Source of the DNA: M2408 sp046303515
Lineage (GTDB): Bacteria; Bacteroidota; Bacteroidia; Flavobacteriales_D; Crocinitomicaceae
Direction: 5' to 3'
Assembly: GCA_046303515.1 (NCBI GenBank)
Contig: JBKCGI010000158.1
Span: forward strand, 1-64,000
Length of the DNA: 64,000 nt
Position 1 is the stretch's first letter, and each line of letters opens with the position of its first letter. Position numbers and translations under genes: made by a program. Below the pieces are notes generated by a model. That model was not told the DNA's origin. It saw only the letters and a program-made list of their open reading frames with translations, and ran no database searches. Shown here piece by piece: positions 9,014-18,194 of this stretch.

Positions 9014-9521
9014 ACTTACTTTTATTCAAGAAAAAATTGTTTCAGCAGAAACAGCGATTTTGAGAAGCAATATGTGGAAAATGAATGGAAATAATATCGT
9101 TTTCACAAATGGTTGTTTTGATATTTTGCACAGAGGACATGTAACTTACCTTGCAAAAGCTGCAGAATTAGGTTCAAAATTAATTGTTGCTGTCAACACC
9201 GATGATTCAGTTAAACGTTTAAATAAGGCAACAAACCGACCTATTAATCAAGAGTTAGACAGAGCCCTTGTACTTGCAAGTTTAGGTTTTATTGATTTGA
9301 TTATTTTGTTTAACGAAGATACTCCATTGGAGCTCATACAAAAAATAAATCCTGATATTTTGGTAAAAGGGGCAGATTATGATGCTGAGGAAGCAGACTC
9401 TAAATCAAAAAAATACATCGTTGGTTCCGACTTCATAAAAAAAAATGGAGGGAAAGTAACCACAGTTGCTTTGGAAGAAGGCTTTTCAACTACCTCATTG
9501 ATTGCCAAAATGAAATCTTAA
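9006..9521 (+). CDS. rfaE2: D-glycero-beta-D-manno-heptose 1-phosphate adenylyltransferase (RfaE2-type)
   Basis: A 171-residue nucleotidyltransferase with TNGCFDILHRGHVTYL (about 34-49), the GH-containing ATP site, and the terminal STTSLIAKMKS that parallels ISTT in HldE. It lacks the kinase half of HldE, as is usual for two-gene systems, and no RfaE1 kinase is in view. The expected role is making ADP-heptose for LPS core, though the family also includes other cytidylyltransferases and specificity is inferred. It overlaps the upstream membrane-protein gene by 8 nt and converges on mce with a 4-nt overlap. Confidence 0.85.
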   Translation: MSRLTFIQEKIVSAETAILRSNMWKMNGNNIVFTNGCFDILHRGHVTYLAKAAELGSKLIVAVNTDDSVKRLNKATNRPINQELDRALVLASLGFIDLIILFNEDTPLELIQKINPDILVKGADYDAEEADSKSKKYIVGSDFIKKNGGKVTTVALEEGFSTTSLIAKMKS

Positions 9522-9919
9522 GCTTTTTCCTGACACAATTCTACTAATATTCCATCGGTAGATTTAGGATGTAAAAAAGCTATCAATTTATTATCTGCAC
9601 CATCTTTTGGTGTTTGATGAATTAATTCAAAGCCTTCAGCCTTAAGACGTTCAATTTCAGAATAAATATCTAAGACGTCAAATGCTATATGATGAATACC
9701 TTGTCCTTTTTTTTCTAAAAACTTGGCTATCGGAGAATCTTCTTTTGTTGCTTCTAACAACTCAATTTTACTTTCCCCAATTTGCAGAAAAGCAGTTTTT
9801 ACACCTTCTGATTCAACAATTTCTGTTTTATACAACTTAGTATTCAAAAGTGCTTCGTACACTTTTAAGGAGCTCTCGATACTTTTAACGGCTATCCCTA
9901 GATGTTCAATTTTATTCAT
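9518..9919 (-). CDS. mce: Methylmalonyl-CoA epimerase
   Basis: The 133-residue glyoxalase/VOC protein interconverts (R)- and (S)-methylmalonyl-CoA on the propionate-succinate route. Likely metal ligands by family comparison are His6 (NKIEHLGIAV), Glu53 (KIELLEA), His76 or His77 (GIHHIAFDV) and Glu127 (GILVELC). Length and the motif order fit MCE. No mutase gene is in view. It sits downstream of a minus-strand terminator, and its 3' end overlaps that of rfaE2. Confidence 0.92.
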   Translation of the reverse strand: MNKIEHLGIAVKSIESSLKVYEALLNTKLYKTEIVESEGVKTAFLQIGESKIELLEATKEDSPIAKFLEKKGQGIHHIAFDVLDIYSEIERLKAEGFELIHQTPKDGADNKLIAFLHPKSTDGILVELCQEKA

Positions 9920-9937
9920 TTTGGTATTGTTTAAAAC

Positions 9938-9968
9938 AAAAAAACCACCTGCTAATGCGGATGGTTTT
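9938..9968 (-). terminator. Terminator after the T9SS-type secreted protein gene
   Basis: The stem AAAACCA / TGGTTTT, extended through a two-base mismatch by TGC/GCG, reads on the minus strand into TTTTTTTG. It lies between the stop at 9989 and the mce start at 9919. Confidence 0.75.
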
Positions 9969-9988
9969 ATATATTTATCTTTTTTCTT

Positions 9989-10795
9989 TTAACCTTTAAA
10001 GAACTTTTCAGTTTTATTATCAAAGTTAATAAAATAAGCACCTTTGATTAAATTTTCGCAATTAACCGAAGAACCAAATCCTTTTTTCACAATGTTTCCA
10101 TATGCATCAAAAATTTCATACTTCGTTTCTACAGGTTTTCCTGCTGCTGTAAAGTTGATAACAGTTTTAACTTTAACTGGATTTTTTTCAACTACTGAAG
10201 TTGTTGAATTAAACTTCACCTCTTTAGATGTTTTCTTTGTTCCAGAATGATCTACTTGAGCAACTCTTACCGTATTTTCTCCTGAATGAGGAATAACTTG
10301 AAATTCGTATGAATTTTCATTTGTACCTCCTTTTCCTTTTCCTTGAACTTCACCAATTTCTACCCATTTATTCCAGCGATACTGTTCAATAATGAAAGGT
10401 AATTTTCCTTGCTCATTAGTAGTTTTCCAAACTAATTTACCAGAAGCATTTATAATCATTTCAGTTACCTTAAATGTACTTCTAGGCAATAATACTTCAG
10501 GATTTAAGATTTTTGGTTTGCAACCATCATTATGCTCAATCACTATAAATACAGGTTCACCAATCTCAATATTAAATAAAGAAAAATCTATTTCAAATGC
10601 GCTAGAACCAGTTCCACCAGGCATTACATCTCCATTTACAGTAACTTTTGTGGCACAAAAACCGAATCCATCACCATCTTCAGGGTTTTGAACATATAAG
10701 TTTTTTCCTTGATAACTACCTTCAATTGAAAGGGAAGTAGACCAAGCTAAACCGCTGAATACCAATAAAAAAGATGCCGTTATTAAAAATCTCAT
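9989..10795 (-). CDS. Secreted protein with a type IX secretion-like C-terminal region
   Basis: The 268-residue protein has a signal peptide (MRFLITASFLLVFSGLAWS), a beta-rich body without a recognised domain, and a C-terminal ~75 residues like a type A T9SS sorting domain: KYEIFDAYGNIVKKG followed by LIKGAYFINFDNKTEKFFKG. A Ser/Thr/Lys-rich linker (SGTKKTSKEVKFNSTT) precedes that region. It is predicted to be exported by T9SS. The function of the body is unknown. The gene stands alone with its own terminator. Confidence 0.65.
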   Translation of the reverse strand: MRFLITASFLLVFSGLAWSTSLSIEGSYQGKNLYVQNPEDGDGFGFCATKVTVNGDVMPGGTGSSAFEIDFSLFNIEIGEPVFIVIEHNDGCKPKILNPEVLLPRSTFKVTEMIINASGKLVWKTTNEQGKLPFIIEQYRWNKWVEIGEVQGKGKGGTNENSYEFQVIPHSGENTVRVAQVDHSGTKKTSKEVKFNSTTSVVEKNPVKVKTVINFTAAGKPVETKYEIFDAYGNIVKKGFGSSVNCENLIKGAYFINFDNKTEKFFKG

Positions 10796-11018
10796 TTTAC
10801 GTGTTTAAATAGTGTCTTACGCTACTAATTGGGTACAAGTTTACTACTAATTTTTTGAAATACAAATTTTTTTGAAATATTTTTTTAGTTAAAACTTAAA
10901 AATAATGGATTTATCGGCAAAATTCAGTCGTTTATTTTAAAATTTCAAACTATAATTTTATAAAAATGAAATTTTATTCGTATTATTGTAACAGATTTTA
11001 CATGTTAAAGTAACATTT

Positions 11019-12755
11019 ATGACAAAACAAATAATCGTATTTTTTTCTCTACTTATTCTTTTCGCAAGCTGCTCTGAGGACAAAAAAACTTTTGAAAACG
11101 CTGGAGGTACATTCAAAATGTGTCTTTCCGATTTTCCATCTACAAACTCACCTAATAAAGTGATGGATGTTCATTCTGCAACTGTGATGTATCAGGTAAT
11201 GGAAGGATTAGTTTCCTTTAATCCAGATGACATGAAAATTCAGGGCCAAATAGCAAAATCTTGGAAAATTTCGACAGACAACTTAAGCTATGACTTTGAA
11301 GTTCGTAGTGATATTTTATTCCATGAATGTGAGGTTTTCAGTAATGAAAAAGATCGCTTATTAACAACTGAAGACATTGTTTTTACCTTTGAAAATGCTT
11401 GTGCAAAAGACAATAAGGGAAATCCAACCATTGCTTATAGTTCATTTTTTCAAGGAACTATAAAGGGAGTTGATGCATACCACGAAGGGAAATCTAAAAA
11501 AATATCAGGGATAAAAGTAAAGGATAATCATGTAATTATTGAACTTACTAAACCTGATGCCAACTTCCTATATAAATTAGCAATCATTAATTGCGCGATT
11601 GTTTCTAAAAAAGTTGTTGAATCAAAAAATGACGAGTTAATGATTGGAACTGGTCCTTTTTGTTACAAGGGATTAGAAGAAGGTGAAACATCTAAAATTA
11701 CCCTAAGTAAAAATGAAGATTACTATATGACAGATGATAAGGGAAACAGTTTGCCTTATTTAGATGCTATTGAATTTATCATCCAAACTAAAAAATTAGA
11801 TGAACTTGAAATGTTTGAAAAGGGCGAAACGCATTTTATTGCCTCCTTGCCAACTAGCCGCATATCTGCCATGCTTGAAGGTCGAATGAAAGATTTTAAT
11901 GGAACTCCACCACTATTAATTTTACGAAATAATCCTCTTATTGCGACAAATTATTATTTCTTTAACATGAATGACCCGCGATTTAAAGACCTAAGAGTGA
12001 GACAGGCTTTTAACTATGCCATTAATCGCAATGAAATCACACAAAACGTTTTACGTGGACAGGCATATGAAGATGGGAATTACGGAATAACTCCACCAAT
12101 TTCTAAAGCCTTTAATGGATTTGATTTTAAAGGTGTTAAGGCATACGCATATGATTATAACCCTGAAAAAGCGAAAGAATTAATGGCAGAGGCAGGGTTT
12201 CCAAATGGTGCAAATTTTGGTTCCGTAAATTTAAGAATAAATATAGGTGACATGAATTCTGCTGTTGCAGAGGAAATTGCTTCCCAATTAAGTCAAAATT
12301 TAGGTATTAATGTAAATATTGATGCTTCCTCTTTTGAGCAAAAAAATGAAGATGCATGCTACTCTAAAGGTGATTTGTTCCGCGCTGCTTGGTTTGCAGA
12401 TTATATCAGCCCTGAATCATTTTTGATTAATTTCTATGGAAAAATTGTTCCTAAAAACGCCCAAGTTCCCTCCAAAATCAATCAAGCAAGGTATATAAAT
12501 CCAAAATTTGATAAATTATACGAACAAGGTCAATTAGCAAAAAGTACAAAAGAAGCCTTGTATTATTTCTCAGAAGCAGAAAAAGAACTAATGAAAGATC
12601 CACCTTTGATGCCACTTTGGTATAATGGAGACATTCAATTAGTATATTCGAAGGTTAGAAATTTCCACGAAAATCCACTGAATTATTTTATTTTGAAAGA
12701 AGTCTATTTCAAGGAGTGGACTAAAAGCGAATGGGAAAATAGAATTAAAAACTAA
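11019..12755 (+). CDS. ABC-type peptide substrate-binding lipoprotein (SBP_bac_5)
   Basis: The 578-residue protein has lipobox FASC (Cys18) followed by SED. The family 5 solute-binding (DppA/OppA) fold is seen in AKSWKISTDNLSYDFEVRSDILFH, LTTEDIVFTFEN, GTGPFCYKG, DPRFKDLRVRQAFNYAINRNEI and DYNPEKAKELMAEAGFP. Such proteins capture oligopeptides or related solutes for an ABC importer, but no permease or ATPase lies nearby. It is followed after 12 nt by a TonB-dependent receptor gene, which suggests that the pair works in uptake across the outer membrane. The 223-nt upstream gap is very AT-rich and shows no clear promoter. Confidence 0.88.
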   Translation: MTKQIIVFFSLLILFASCSEDKKTFENAGGTFKMCLSDFPSTNSPNKVMDVHSATVMYQVMEGLVSFNPDDMKIQGQIAKSWKISTDNLSYDFEVRSDILFHECEVFSNEKDRLLTTEDIVFTFENACAKDNKGNPTIAYSSFFQGTIKGVDAYHEGKSKKISGIKVKDNHVIIELTKPDANFLYKLAIINCAIVSKKVVESKNDELMIGTGPFCYKGLEEGETSKITLSKNEDYYMTDDKGNSLPYLDAIEFIIQTKKLDELEMFEKGETHFIASLPTSRISAMLEGRMKDFNGTPPLLILRNNPLIATNYYFFNMNDPRFKDLRVRQAFNYAINRNEITQNVLRGQAYEDGNYGITPPISKAFNGFDFKGVKAYAYDYNPEKAKELMAEAGFPNGANFGSVNLRINIGDMNSAVAEEIASQLSQNLGINVNIDASSFEQKNEDACYSKGDLFRAAWFADYISPESFLINFYGKIVPKNAQVPSKINQARYINPKFDKLYEQGQLAKSTKEALYYFSEAEKELMKDPPLMPLWYNGDIQLVYSKVRNFHENPLNYFILKEVYFKEWTKSEWENRIKN

Positions 12756-12767
12756 TTGTTAAACTTT

Positions 12768-15221
12768 ATGAAATTTTACAGAAATCTTTTTTTAGGAATA
12801 TTGCTTTTTATTTCTAATCTTATCTTTAGTCAATATACCCAAACTGTAAGAGGAAAAATATTCGATAATGAAACAAAAGCAGCTTTAATCGGAGTAAAAA
12901 TCCAAGTTTTCACAAGTGATTCTGTAAAAAACCTAAGAGCCATAACGGACATTGATGGTGCTTTTGAAATTCTAAAAGTTCCAATAGGAAAACATGAATT
13001 AGTTGCCAAATTTGTCTCGTACGAAAACAAAACTGTGACGATTACGGTAGAATCTGGCAAGGAAACTATTTTGGAAATACCTATGCTTGAAACATTTGTC
13101 TTGCAAAAAGAAGTACAAATAGTTGCTCGTAAAAAAGGGGAGACAATAAATGAACTAGGAATGGTTTCAGCACAACAATTTAGTGTTGAAGAAACTAATA
13201 GATTTGCTGGTTCACGAGGTGATCCCGCTCGTATGGCTTCAAATTTCGCTGGCGTTCAAGGAGCAGATGATTCTCGAAATGACATTATTGTAAGGGGGAA
13301 TTCACCACTTGGAATTGTTTACAAAGTTGAAGGTATTGATATTCCAAACCCTAATCACTTTGCAATATCGGGAAGTGCTGGTGGACCGGTTTCCATTTTA
13401 AACAATAAGATTTTAGGCAATTCAGATTTTTTTATGAGTGCTTTTCCTGCTGAATATGGAAATAGTTTATCAGGAGTTTTTGATTTGAAATTAAGAAATG
13501 GCAACACCAAAAATCATGAGTTCACGGGTCAATTTGGTTTTCTAGGAACAGAATTTTTAGCAGAAGGACCTCTTTCTAAATCAGGAAAATCTAGTTATTT
13601 GATAATGGGTAGATATTCTACTTTGAGCTTGTTTAGTACATTAGGAATAAAAATCGGAACAGATGCCGTGCCTAGTTACGGTGATATTGCCTACAAATTC
13701 AATTGGAGACTCAAAAAAGGTGGAAATCTTTCATTTTTTGGAATGGGAGGAAAAAGTAAAATCGAAATTAAAATTTCCGAACAAAAGGAATATTCCACAG
13801 AGTTGTATGGTGAAGGAGACAGAGATCAATATTTTGGAACATCGATGGGTGTAACTGGATTAATCTATAAAAAAACATTGAATGAAAAAACCTTCTTGAC
13901 CTCCACATTGGCTTACAGTATAGAAGAGCAACACGCGAATCATGATTATTTAAATCGTCATATTGATACCGTTTTATCAAATGGAGTGGAACGTTATGAA
14001 ATCGTTTTAGATTCACTTTATCCACTAATGGGATATCAATTTAAAACGAGTAGAATTACCAATTACACAGGAATAAATCATAAATTTAACACACAACACC
14101 TCATCAAATTTGGATTAAATACAGAGTATCAAATGATGAATATGTTAGATTCTGCTTTGATAAACGTGAATTCTTCTATTTTTGAAACACGATGGGATTA
14201 CAATGGTGGAGCCCTTCTAATTCAGCCATTTGTGCAATGGAAATATCGAATAAGTGAAAAAATGGATTTCACAGCAGGAATCCACAGTCAGTATTATTCA
14301 TTAAGTAACAGCATTAGTCCGATCGAACCTCGCGTTGCTTGGAAATACAAAATGAATGGAGGAAAATCTATTTACGCTGGAGCTGGTTTGCACAGTCAAA
14401 TGCAACCAATTTATACTTATTTATATCGCAAATTTGATGCAAATTCGAATCAGTATGTGTTGCACAATAAAAACATGGATTTTTCAAAAAGCATCCATAC
14501 AGTGTTAGGTTTTGAAAAAATGTTTGCAAAAAATCTGCAAATTAAAACAGAAACCTATTACCAATCATTATACAACATTCCTGTTACAGTGGCTCCAAGT
14601 GCCTTCTCTCTAATAAATCAAGGAAGTGGATTTGCACGTTTTTTCCCTGATTCATTGAAAAATACAGGAACAGGTTACAATTATGGTATTGAATTAACTG
14701 TTCAGAAATTTTTTGACAAGTCATTTTTCTTTTTGTTTTCTGGTTCTCTTTACGATTCTAAATATAAAGGAAGCGATGGAATCTTAAGAAATACATCTTA
14801 CAACGGAACATATACTTTTAATATTTTAGCTGGTAAAGAATTTAAAATCAATGATAAACAAAGTATTTCTATTGGTATAAAAACTACCTATGCTGGAGGA
14901 CGACGATATGGATATGTTGATACTGCTGCTTCAAACCAATTGAAAGAATTGATATTTGTTGATTCAGCTTTAAATGAAAGACAATTTAGAGATTATTTCC
15001 GTTTTGATTTAAAAGTAAATTGGAAATATAATGCAAGAAATATGACGCATGAAATTGGTTTAGATTTAGTAAATTTATTTAACACTAAAAATTTACTTGG
15101 ATTAGCTTATGCCCCAAATTTGGCAAACCCAAGTGCAGAACCAATTGCTGAGAAGCAACAACTTGGTTTTTTACCGCTATTCTATTACAAAATTGACTTT
15201 AAATTCAAGAAAAAAGAATAA
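12768..15221 (+). CDS. TonB-dependent receptor with carboxypeptidase-regulatory-like domain
   Basis: An ~817-residue outer-membrane receptor. From ATG 12768 it has a signal peptide ending FISNLIFSQ, a CarboxypepD_reg-like domain (VRGKIFDNETKAALIGVKIQV to about residue 105), a plug (RMASNFAGVQGADDSRNDIIVRGNSPLGI, about 145-175) and a long beta-barrel ending YYKIDFKFKKK. A TTG twelve bases upstream would add only MLNF, so the ATG is preferred. The substrate is unknown; co-location with a peptide-type binding lipoprotein suggests peptides or a small metabolite. Confidence 0.9.
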   Translation: MKFYRNLFLGILLFISNLIFSQYTQTVRGKIFDNETKAALIGVKIQVFTSDSVKNLRAITDIDGAFEILKVPIGKHELVAKFVSYENKTVTITVESGKETILEIPMLETFVLQKEVQIVARKKGETINELGMVSAQQFSVEETNRFAGSRGDPARMASNFAGVQGADDSRNDIIVRGNSPLGIVYKVEGIDIPNPNHFAISGSAGGPVSILNNKILGNSDFFMSAFPAEYGNSLSGVFDLKLRNGNTKNHEFTGQFGFLGTEFLAEGPLSKSGKSSYLIMGRYSTLSLFSTLGIKIGTDAVPSYGDIAYKFNWRLKKGGNLSFFGMGGKSKIEIKISEQKEYSTELYGEGDRDQYFGTSMGVTGLIYKKTLNEKTFLTSTLAYSIEEQHANHDYLNRHIDTVLSNGVERYEIVLDSLYPLMGYQFKTSRITNYTGINHKFNTQHLIKFGLNTEYQMMNMLDSALINVNSSIFETRWDYNGGALLIQPFVQWKYRISEKMDFTAGIHSQYYSLSNSISPIEPRVAWKYKMNGGKSIYAGAGLHSQMQPIYTYLYRKFDANSNQYVLHNKNMDFSKSIHTVLGFEKMFAKNLQIKTETYYQSLYNIPVTVAPSAFSLINQGSGFARFFPDSLKNTGTGYNYGIELTVQKFFDKSFFFLFSGSLYDSKYKGSDGILRNTSYNGTYTFNILAGKEFKINDKQSISIGIKTTYAGGRRYGYVDTAASNQLKELIFVDSALNERQFRDYFRFDLKVNWKYNARNMTHEIGLDLVNLFNTKNLLGLAYAPNLANPSAEPIAEKQQLGFLPLFYYKIDFKFKKKE

Positions 15222-15241
15222 TTCTCTTGGGATAATTTCAC

Positions 15242-15249
15242 TAACTTTG
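15242..15249 (+). promoter_or_regulatory. -7 element TAACTTTG for gpmI, 4 nt before ATG
   Basis: TAACTTTG followed by CAAC lies directly before the ATG at 15254. With transcription expected 4-7 nt after the element, the mRNA would have almost no leader. No good -33 element was found. Confidence 0.6.
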
Positions 15250-15253
15250 CAAC

Positions 15254-16777
15254 ATGAGTAAAAATGTTGGTTTAATTATTTTAGATGGTTGGGGAATCGG
15301 TGATAAGAGTAAATCCGATGCAATTTTTAACGCAAATACACCTTACATGGATTATTTGCTTGAAACATACCCAAATGCAACTTTAAAAACTTCAGGAGAA
15401 GATGTTGGTTTACCTGATGGTCAGATGGGAAATTCTGAAGTCGGCCACTTAAATATTGGTGCTGGACGAATTGTATATCAGGAATTAACACGCATCAATA
15501 AAGCTATCCGTGAGGGAGATTTTTTTACGAACGAAGTTTTAAGAGAAGCTTTTCAGAAAGCAAAAGAAAACAAAAAAGCGATACATTTTATTGGATTAGT
15601 TTCTAAAGGCGGTGTGCATTCTTCTCAAGAACATGTGTACGCTTTATGTAAAATGGCTAAGGATTTTGGAATTGAAAAATCATACATTCATGCTTTCACA
15701 GATGGCCGTGATTGTGATCCGAAAAGCGGTTTAGCTTTCATGCAGGAATTACAAAAAGAAGAAAACATACATACTACAAAAGTTGCATCGATTGTTGGAC
15801 GTTACTTTGCCATGGACAGAGATAACCGTTGGGAGCGCGTTAAAAAGGCTTACGATGTAATGGTGAATAACGAAGGTGAGCAATTTGCATCTGCATCAGA
15901 AGTATTTGAAAAATCATACGCAAATAATATCACAGACGAATTCATCGAACCAGCAGTAATCTGTGAAAATGGTAATCCGATTGCGAAAATTCAAAATGGA
16001 GATGTGGTGATTTCTTTCAACTTTAGAACGGATAGACCACGTGAAATTGCTATTGCTTTGACACAAAAAGATTTCCCTGAATATAATTTGCACAAATTGG
16101 ACTTGGAATTTTACACCATGACCAATTACGATTCCACTTTTGAAAACGTACATGTGATTTTTGATAAGGATAATTTGTCAAATACTTTAGGTGAGGTTCT
16201 CGCAAAATTGAATAAATCACAAGTTCGCATTGCAGAAACAGAGAAATATCCCCACGTAACTTTTTTCTTTAGTGGCGGACGAGAAACTCCTTTTCAAAAC
16301 GAAAGCCGTATTTTGGTAAACTCTCCAAAAGTTGCAACCTATGATTTACAACCAGAAATGAGTGCGCCTGAAGTAAAAGAGAAAATCATCGAACATATCC
16401 AATCTAAGAAACCAAATTTCTTTTGTTTAAACTTCGCAAATCCAGATATGGTTGGACACACTGGTGTTTATTCGGCAATTGTAAAAGCAGTTGAAACCAT
16501 TGATTCTTGCCTGAAAGAAGTAGCAGAAGCAGCCATAAAATTAGATTATGAATTAATTGTGATTGCTGACCACGGAAATGCTGATTTCGCTGTAAATCCT
16601 GATGGAAGTCCAAACACAGCGCACAGTCTAAATCCCGTTCCATTTGTCTTGATTACTAAAGATGATGTGAAATTACAACATGGTATTTTAGCTGATGTCG
16701 CTCCAACAATTTTGGACCGTATGCGTTTGGCAGCACCAATTGAAATGACAGGAAGAAGTTTGGTGGGAATAAATTAA
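15254..16777 (+). CDS. gpmI: 2,3-bisphosphoglycerate-independent phosphoglycerate mutase
   Basis: The 507-residue manganese enzyme interconverts 3- and 2-phosphoglycerate in glycolysis. The alkaline-phosphatase-like core has the metal Asp11 in LILDGWGIGD and nucleophile Ser61 in GQMGNSEVGHLNIGAG. HAFTDGRDCDP, GRYFAMDRDNRWER and the late metal sites NPDMVGHTG and IADHGNAD are present. Length is normal. A -7 element ends 4 nt before the ATG. ung follows 8 nt after the stop and is probably cotranscribed. Confidence 0.97.
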   Translation: MSKNVGLIILDGWGIGDKSKSDAIFNANTPYMDYLLETYPNATLKTSGEDVGLPDGQMGNSEVGHLNIGAGRIVYQELTRINKAIREGDFFTNEVLREAFQKAKENKKAIHFIGLVSKGGVHSSQEHVYALCKMAKDFGIEKSYIHAFTDGRDCDPKSGLAFMQELQKEENIHTTKVASIVGRYFAMDRDNRWERVKKAYDVMVNNEGEQFASASEVFEKSYANNITDEFIEPAVICENGNPIAKIQNGDVVISFNFRTDRPREIAIALTQKDFPEYNLHKLDLEFYTMTNYDSTFENVHVIFDKDNLSNTLGEVLAKLNKSQVRIAETEKYPHVTFFFSGGRETPFQNESRILVNSPKVATYDLQPEMSAPEVKEKIIEHIQSKKPNFFCLNFANPDMVGHTGVYSAIVKAVETIDSCLKEVAEAAIKLDYELIVIADHGNADFAVNPDGSPNTAHSLNPVPFVLITKDDVKLQHGILADVAPTILDRMRLAAPIEMTGRSLVGIN

Positions 16778-16785
16778 ACCAAAAA

Positions 16786-17454
16786 ATGTCAATCTTTGAA
16801 ATTAACGAATCTTGGAAAAAAATCTTAAAGGAAGAGTTTGAGAAAGCATATTTTCAAAACTTAGAATCCTTTTTACAAGAAGAAAAAGAGAATTTTACAA
16901 TATATCCCAAGGAGGAATTAATTTTTAGTGCTTTTAACCGAACACCTTTTGAAAGTCTAAAAGTTGTCTTGATTGGACAAGATCCTTATCATGGACCTGG
17001 GCAAGCAAATGGTTTAAGTTTTTCTGTAAACAATGGAATTCGAAAACCGCCTTCTTTAATTAACATTTTTAAAGAATTACAAACTGATTTGGGTTTACCT
17101 ATTCCTGAATCTGGAAACCTCGAACCTTGGGCAGATCAAGGTGTTTTATTACTCAATGCCACTTTAACTGTTCGCGCAAGTGAGGCAGGTTCACATCAAA
17201 AAAAAGGTTGGGAAAATTTTACAGATAAAGTCATTCAAAAGATTTCCGAAGAAAAAGAAAATGTGGTTTTTTTGTTGTGGGGGAATTTTGCACAGGGAAA
17301 AGCCGAATTGATTGATGCCAACAAACATCTGATCTTAAAAGCAGCTCACCCTTCTCCCCTAGCCCGTGGCGCATTTTTTGGAAGCAAGCCTTTTTCACAA
17401 ACCAATACTTTTTTGAAAGCAAAAGGATTGGGAGAAATTGATTGGAAGCTTTAA
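16786..17454 (+). CDS. ung: Uracil-DNA glycosylase
   Basis: The 222-residue family 1 UDG removes uracil from DNA. Catalytic Asp66 lies in GQDPYHGPGQANGLSFSV, the minor-groove loop is HPSPLARGAFFGSKPFSQTN with catalytic His, and LLLNATLTVR and VFLLWGNFAQGK are family blocks. It is 8 nt behind gpmI and converges on bioD with a 16-nt gap that holds no obvious strong terminator. Confidence 0.97.
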   Translation: MSIFEINESWKKILKEEFEKAYFQNLESFLQEEKENFTIYPKEELIFSAFNRTPFESLKVVLIGQDPYHGPGQANGLSFSVNNGIRKPPSLINIFKELQTDLGLPIPESGNLEPWADQGVLLLNATLTVRASEAGSHQKKGWENFTDKVIQKISEEKENVVFLLWGNFAQGKAELIDANKHLILKAAHPSPLARGAFFGSKPFSQTNTFLKAKGLGEIDWKL

Positions 17455-17470
17455 AAAAAGAAGAAAAATT

Positions 17471-18094
17471 CTATTCAAAAATATCAAAAGGAATTTCTTT
17501 CGCTTGCATTCTGACAAAATCTTCATCAACACTATCCGTTTCTGGAATACGGTGCACTAAATTGATTGGAAATCGTTGCAAAATAATTGATTCAGTCGCT
17601 GGATTTTCATCACCAACAAAAATTAAGGCTTTAACTTCAATTTCTCGTTGTTTTAAAATTTCTAAACTCATCAAAGTATGATTAATACTTCCCAAGTAAT
17701 GACGTGAAACCAAAACTACTGGTATTTTCCACGATTCCAAAACATCCACATACAACAGTCCTTTTTCATTTAAAGGAACCATCAATCCACCAGCACCTTC
17801 AATAATTAAATTTGCCGTAGTTTCTGGAAAATTTAAATCTTCTTGTAAGATTTCAATTCCATCTAGTTGCGCTGCCAAATGTGGAGAGGCTGGTGTATTT
17901 AGACGATACTTTTCATCAAAAATTGGAGCTTCACAATTACTCAAATCTTTGACCTTCATCGTGTCAGAATAATCCAAATCACCCGCTTGTACTGGTTTCC
18001 AATAAGCGGCATTAGTCGCTTTACGTAGAATTGCACTAACAATTGTTTTTCCAACATTTGTTCCAATCCCTGTGATGAAGATTTTTTGTGACAT
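17471..18094 (-). CDS. bioD: ATP-dependent dethiobiotin synthetase
   Basis: A 207-residue enzyme that forms the ureido ring of dethiobiotin from diaminopelargonate, CO2 and ATP. The P-loop is TGIGTNVGKT (8-17) with Lys16; KPVQAGD and IEGAGGLMVPLNEKG are conserved. No other biotin gene is in the window, so it appears detached from a bio operon. A -7 element lies just upstream on the minus strand. Confidence 0.93.
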   Translation of the reverse strand: MSQKIFITGIGTNVGKTIVSAILRKATNAAYWKPVQAGDLDYSDTMKVKDLSNCEAPIFDEKYRLNTPASPHLAAQLDGIEILQEDLNFPETTANLIIEGAGGLMVPLNEKGLLYVDVLESWKIPVVLVSRHYLGSINHTLMSLEILKQREIEVKALIFVGDENPATESIILQRFPINLVHRIPETDSVDEDFVRMQAKEIPFDIFE

Positions 18095-18111
18095 ATATTT
18101 ATTTTTGTCTA

Positions 18112-18119
18112 CAAAATTA
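18112..18119 (-). promoter_or_regulatory. -7 element for bioD
   Basis: CAAAATTA on the plus strand reads TAATTTTG on the minus strand, followed by TAG, 17 nt before the bioD ATG. No -33 match was found. Confidence 0.55.
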
Positions 18120-18166
18120 ATGTTAAATTTAATACGAACTTTAGTTTAATTACACTGTTTAATGAT

Positions 18167-18174
18167 TAACTTAG
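18167..18174 (+). promoter_or_regulatory. Variant -7 element TAACTTAG for the alcohol dehydrogenase gene
   Basis: TAACTTAG followed by CAC differs from TAnnTTTG at one base. It lies 20 nt before the ATG at 18195, at a position and in a GCA context shared with other putative promoters here. Confidence 0.4.
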
Positions 18175-18194
18175 CACTAAATTAATAAGACACC

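Noticed and set aside
9518..9521. Frameshift or fusion between rfaE2 and mce
   Set aside because: The genes are on opposite strands and merely overlap at their stop codons; both have normal length.
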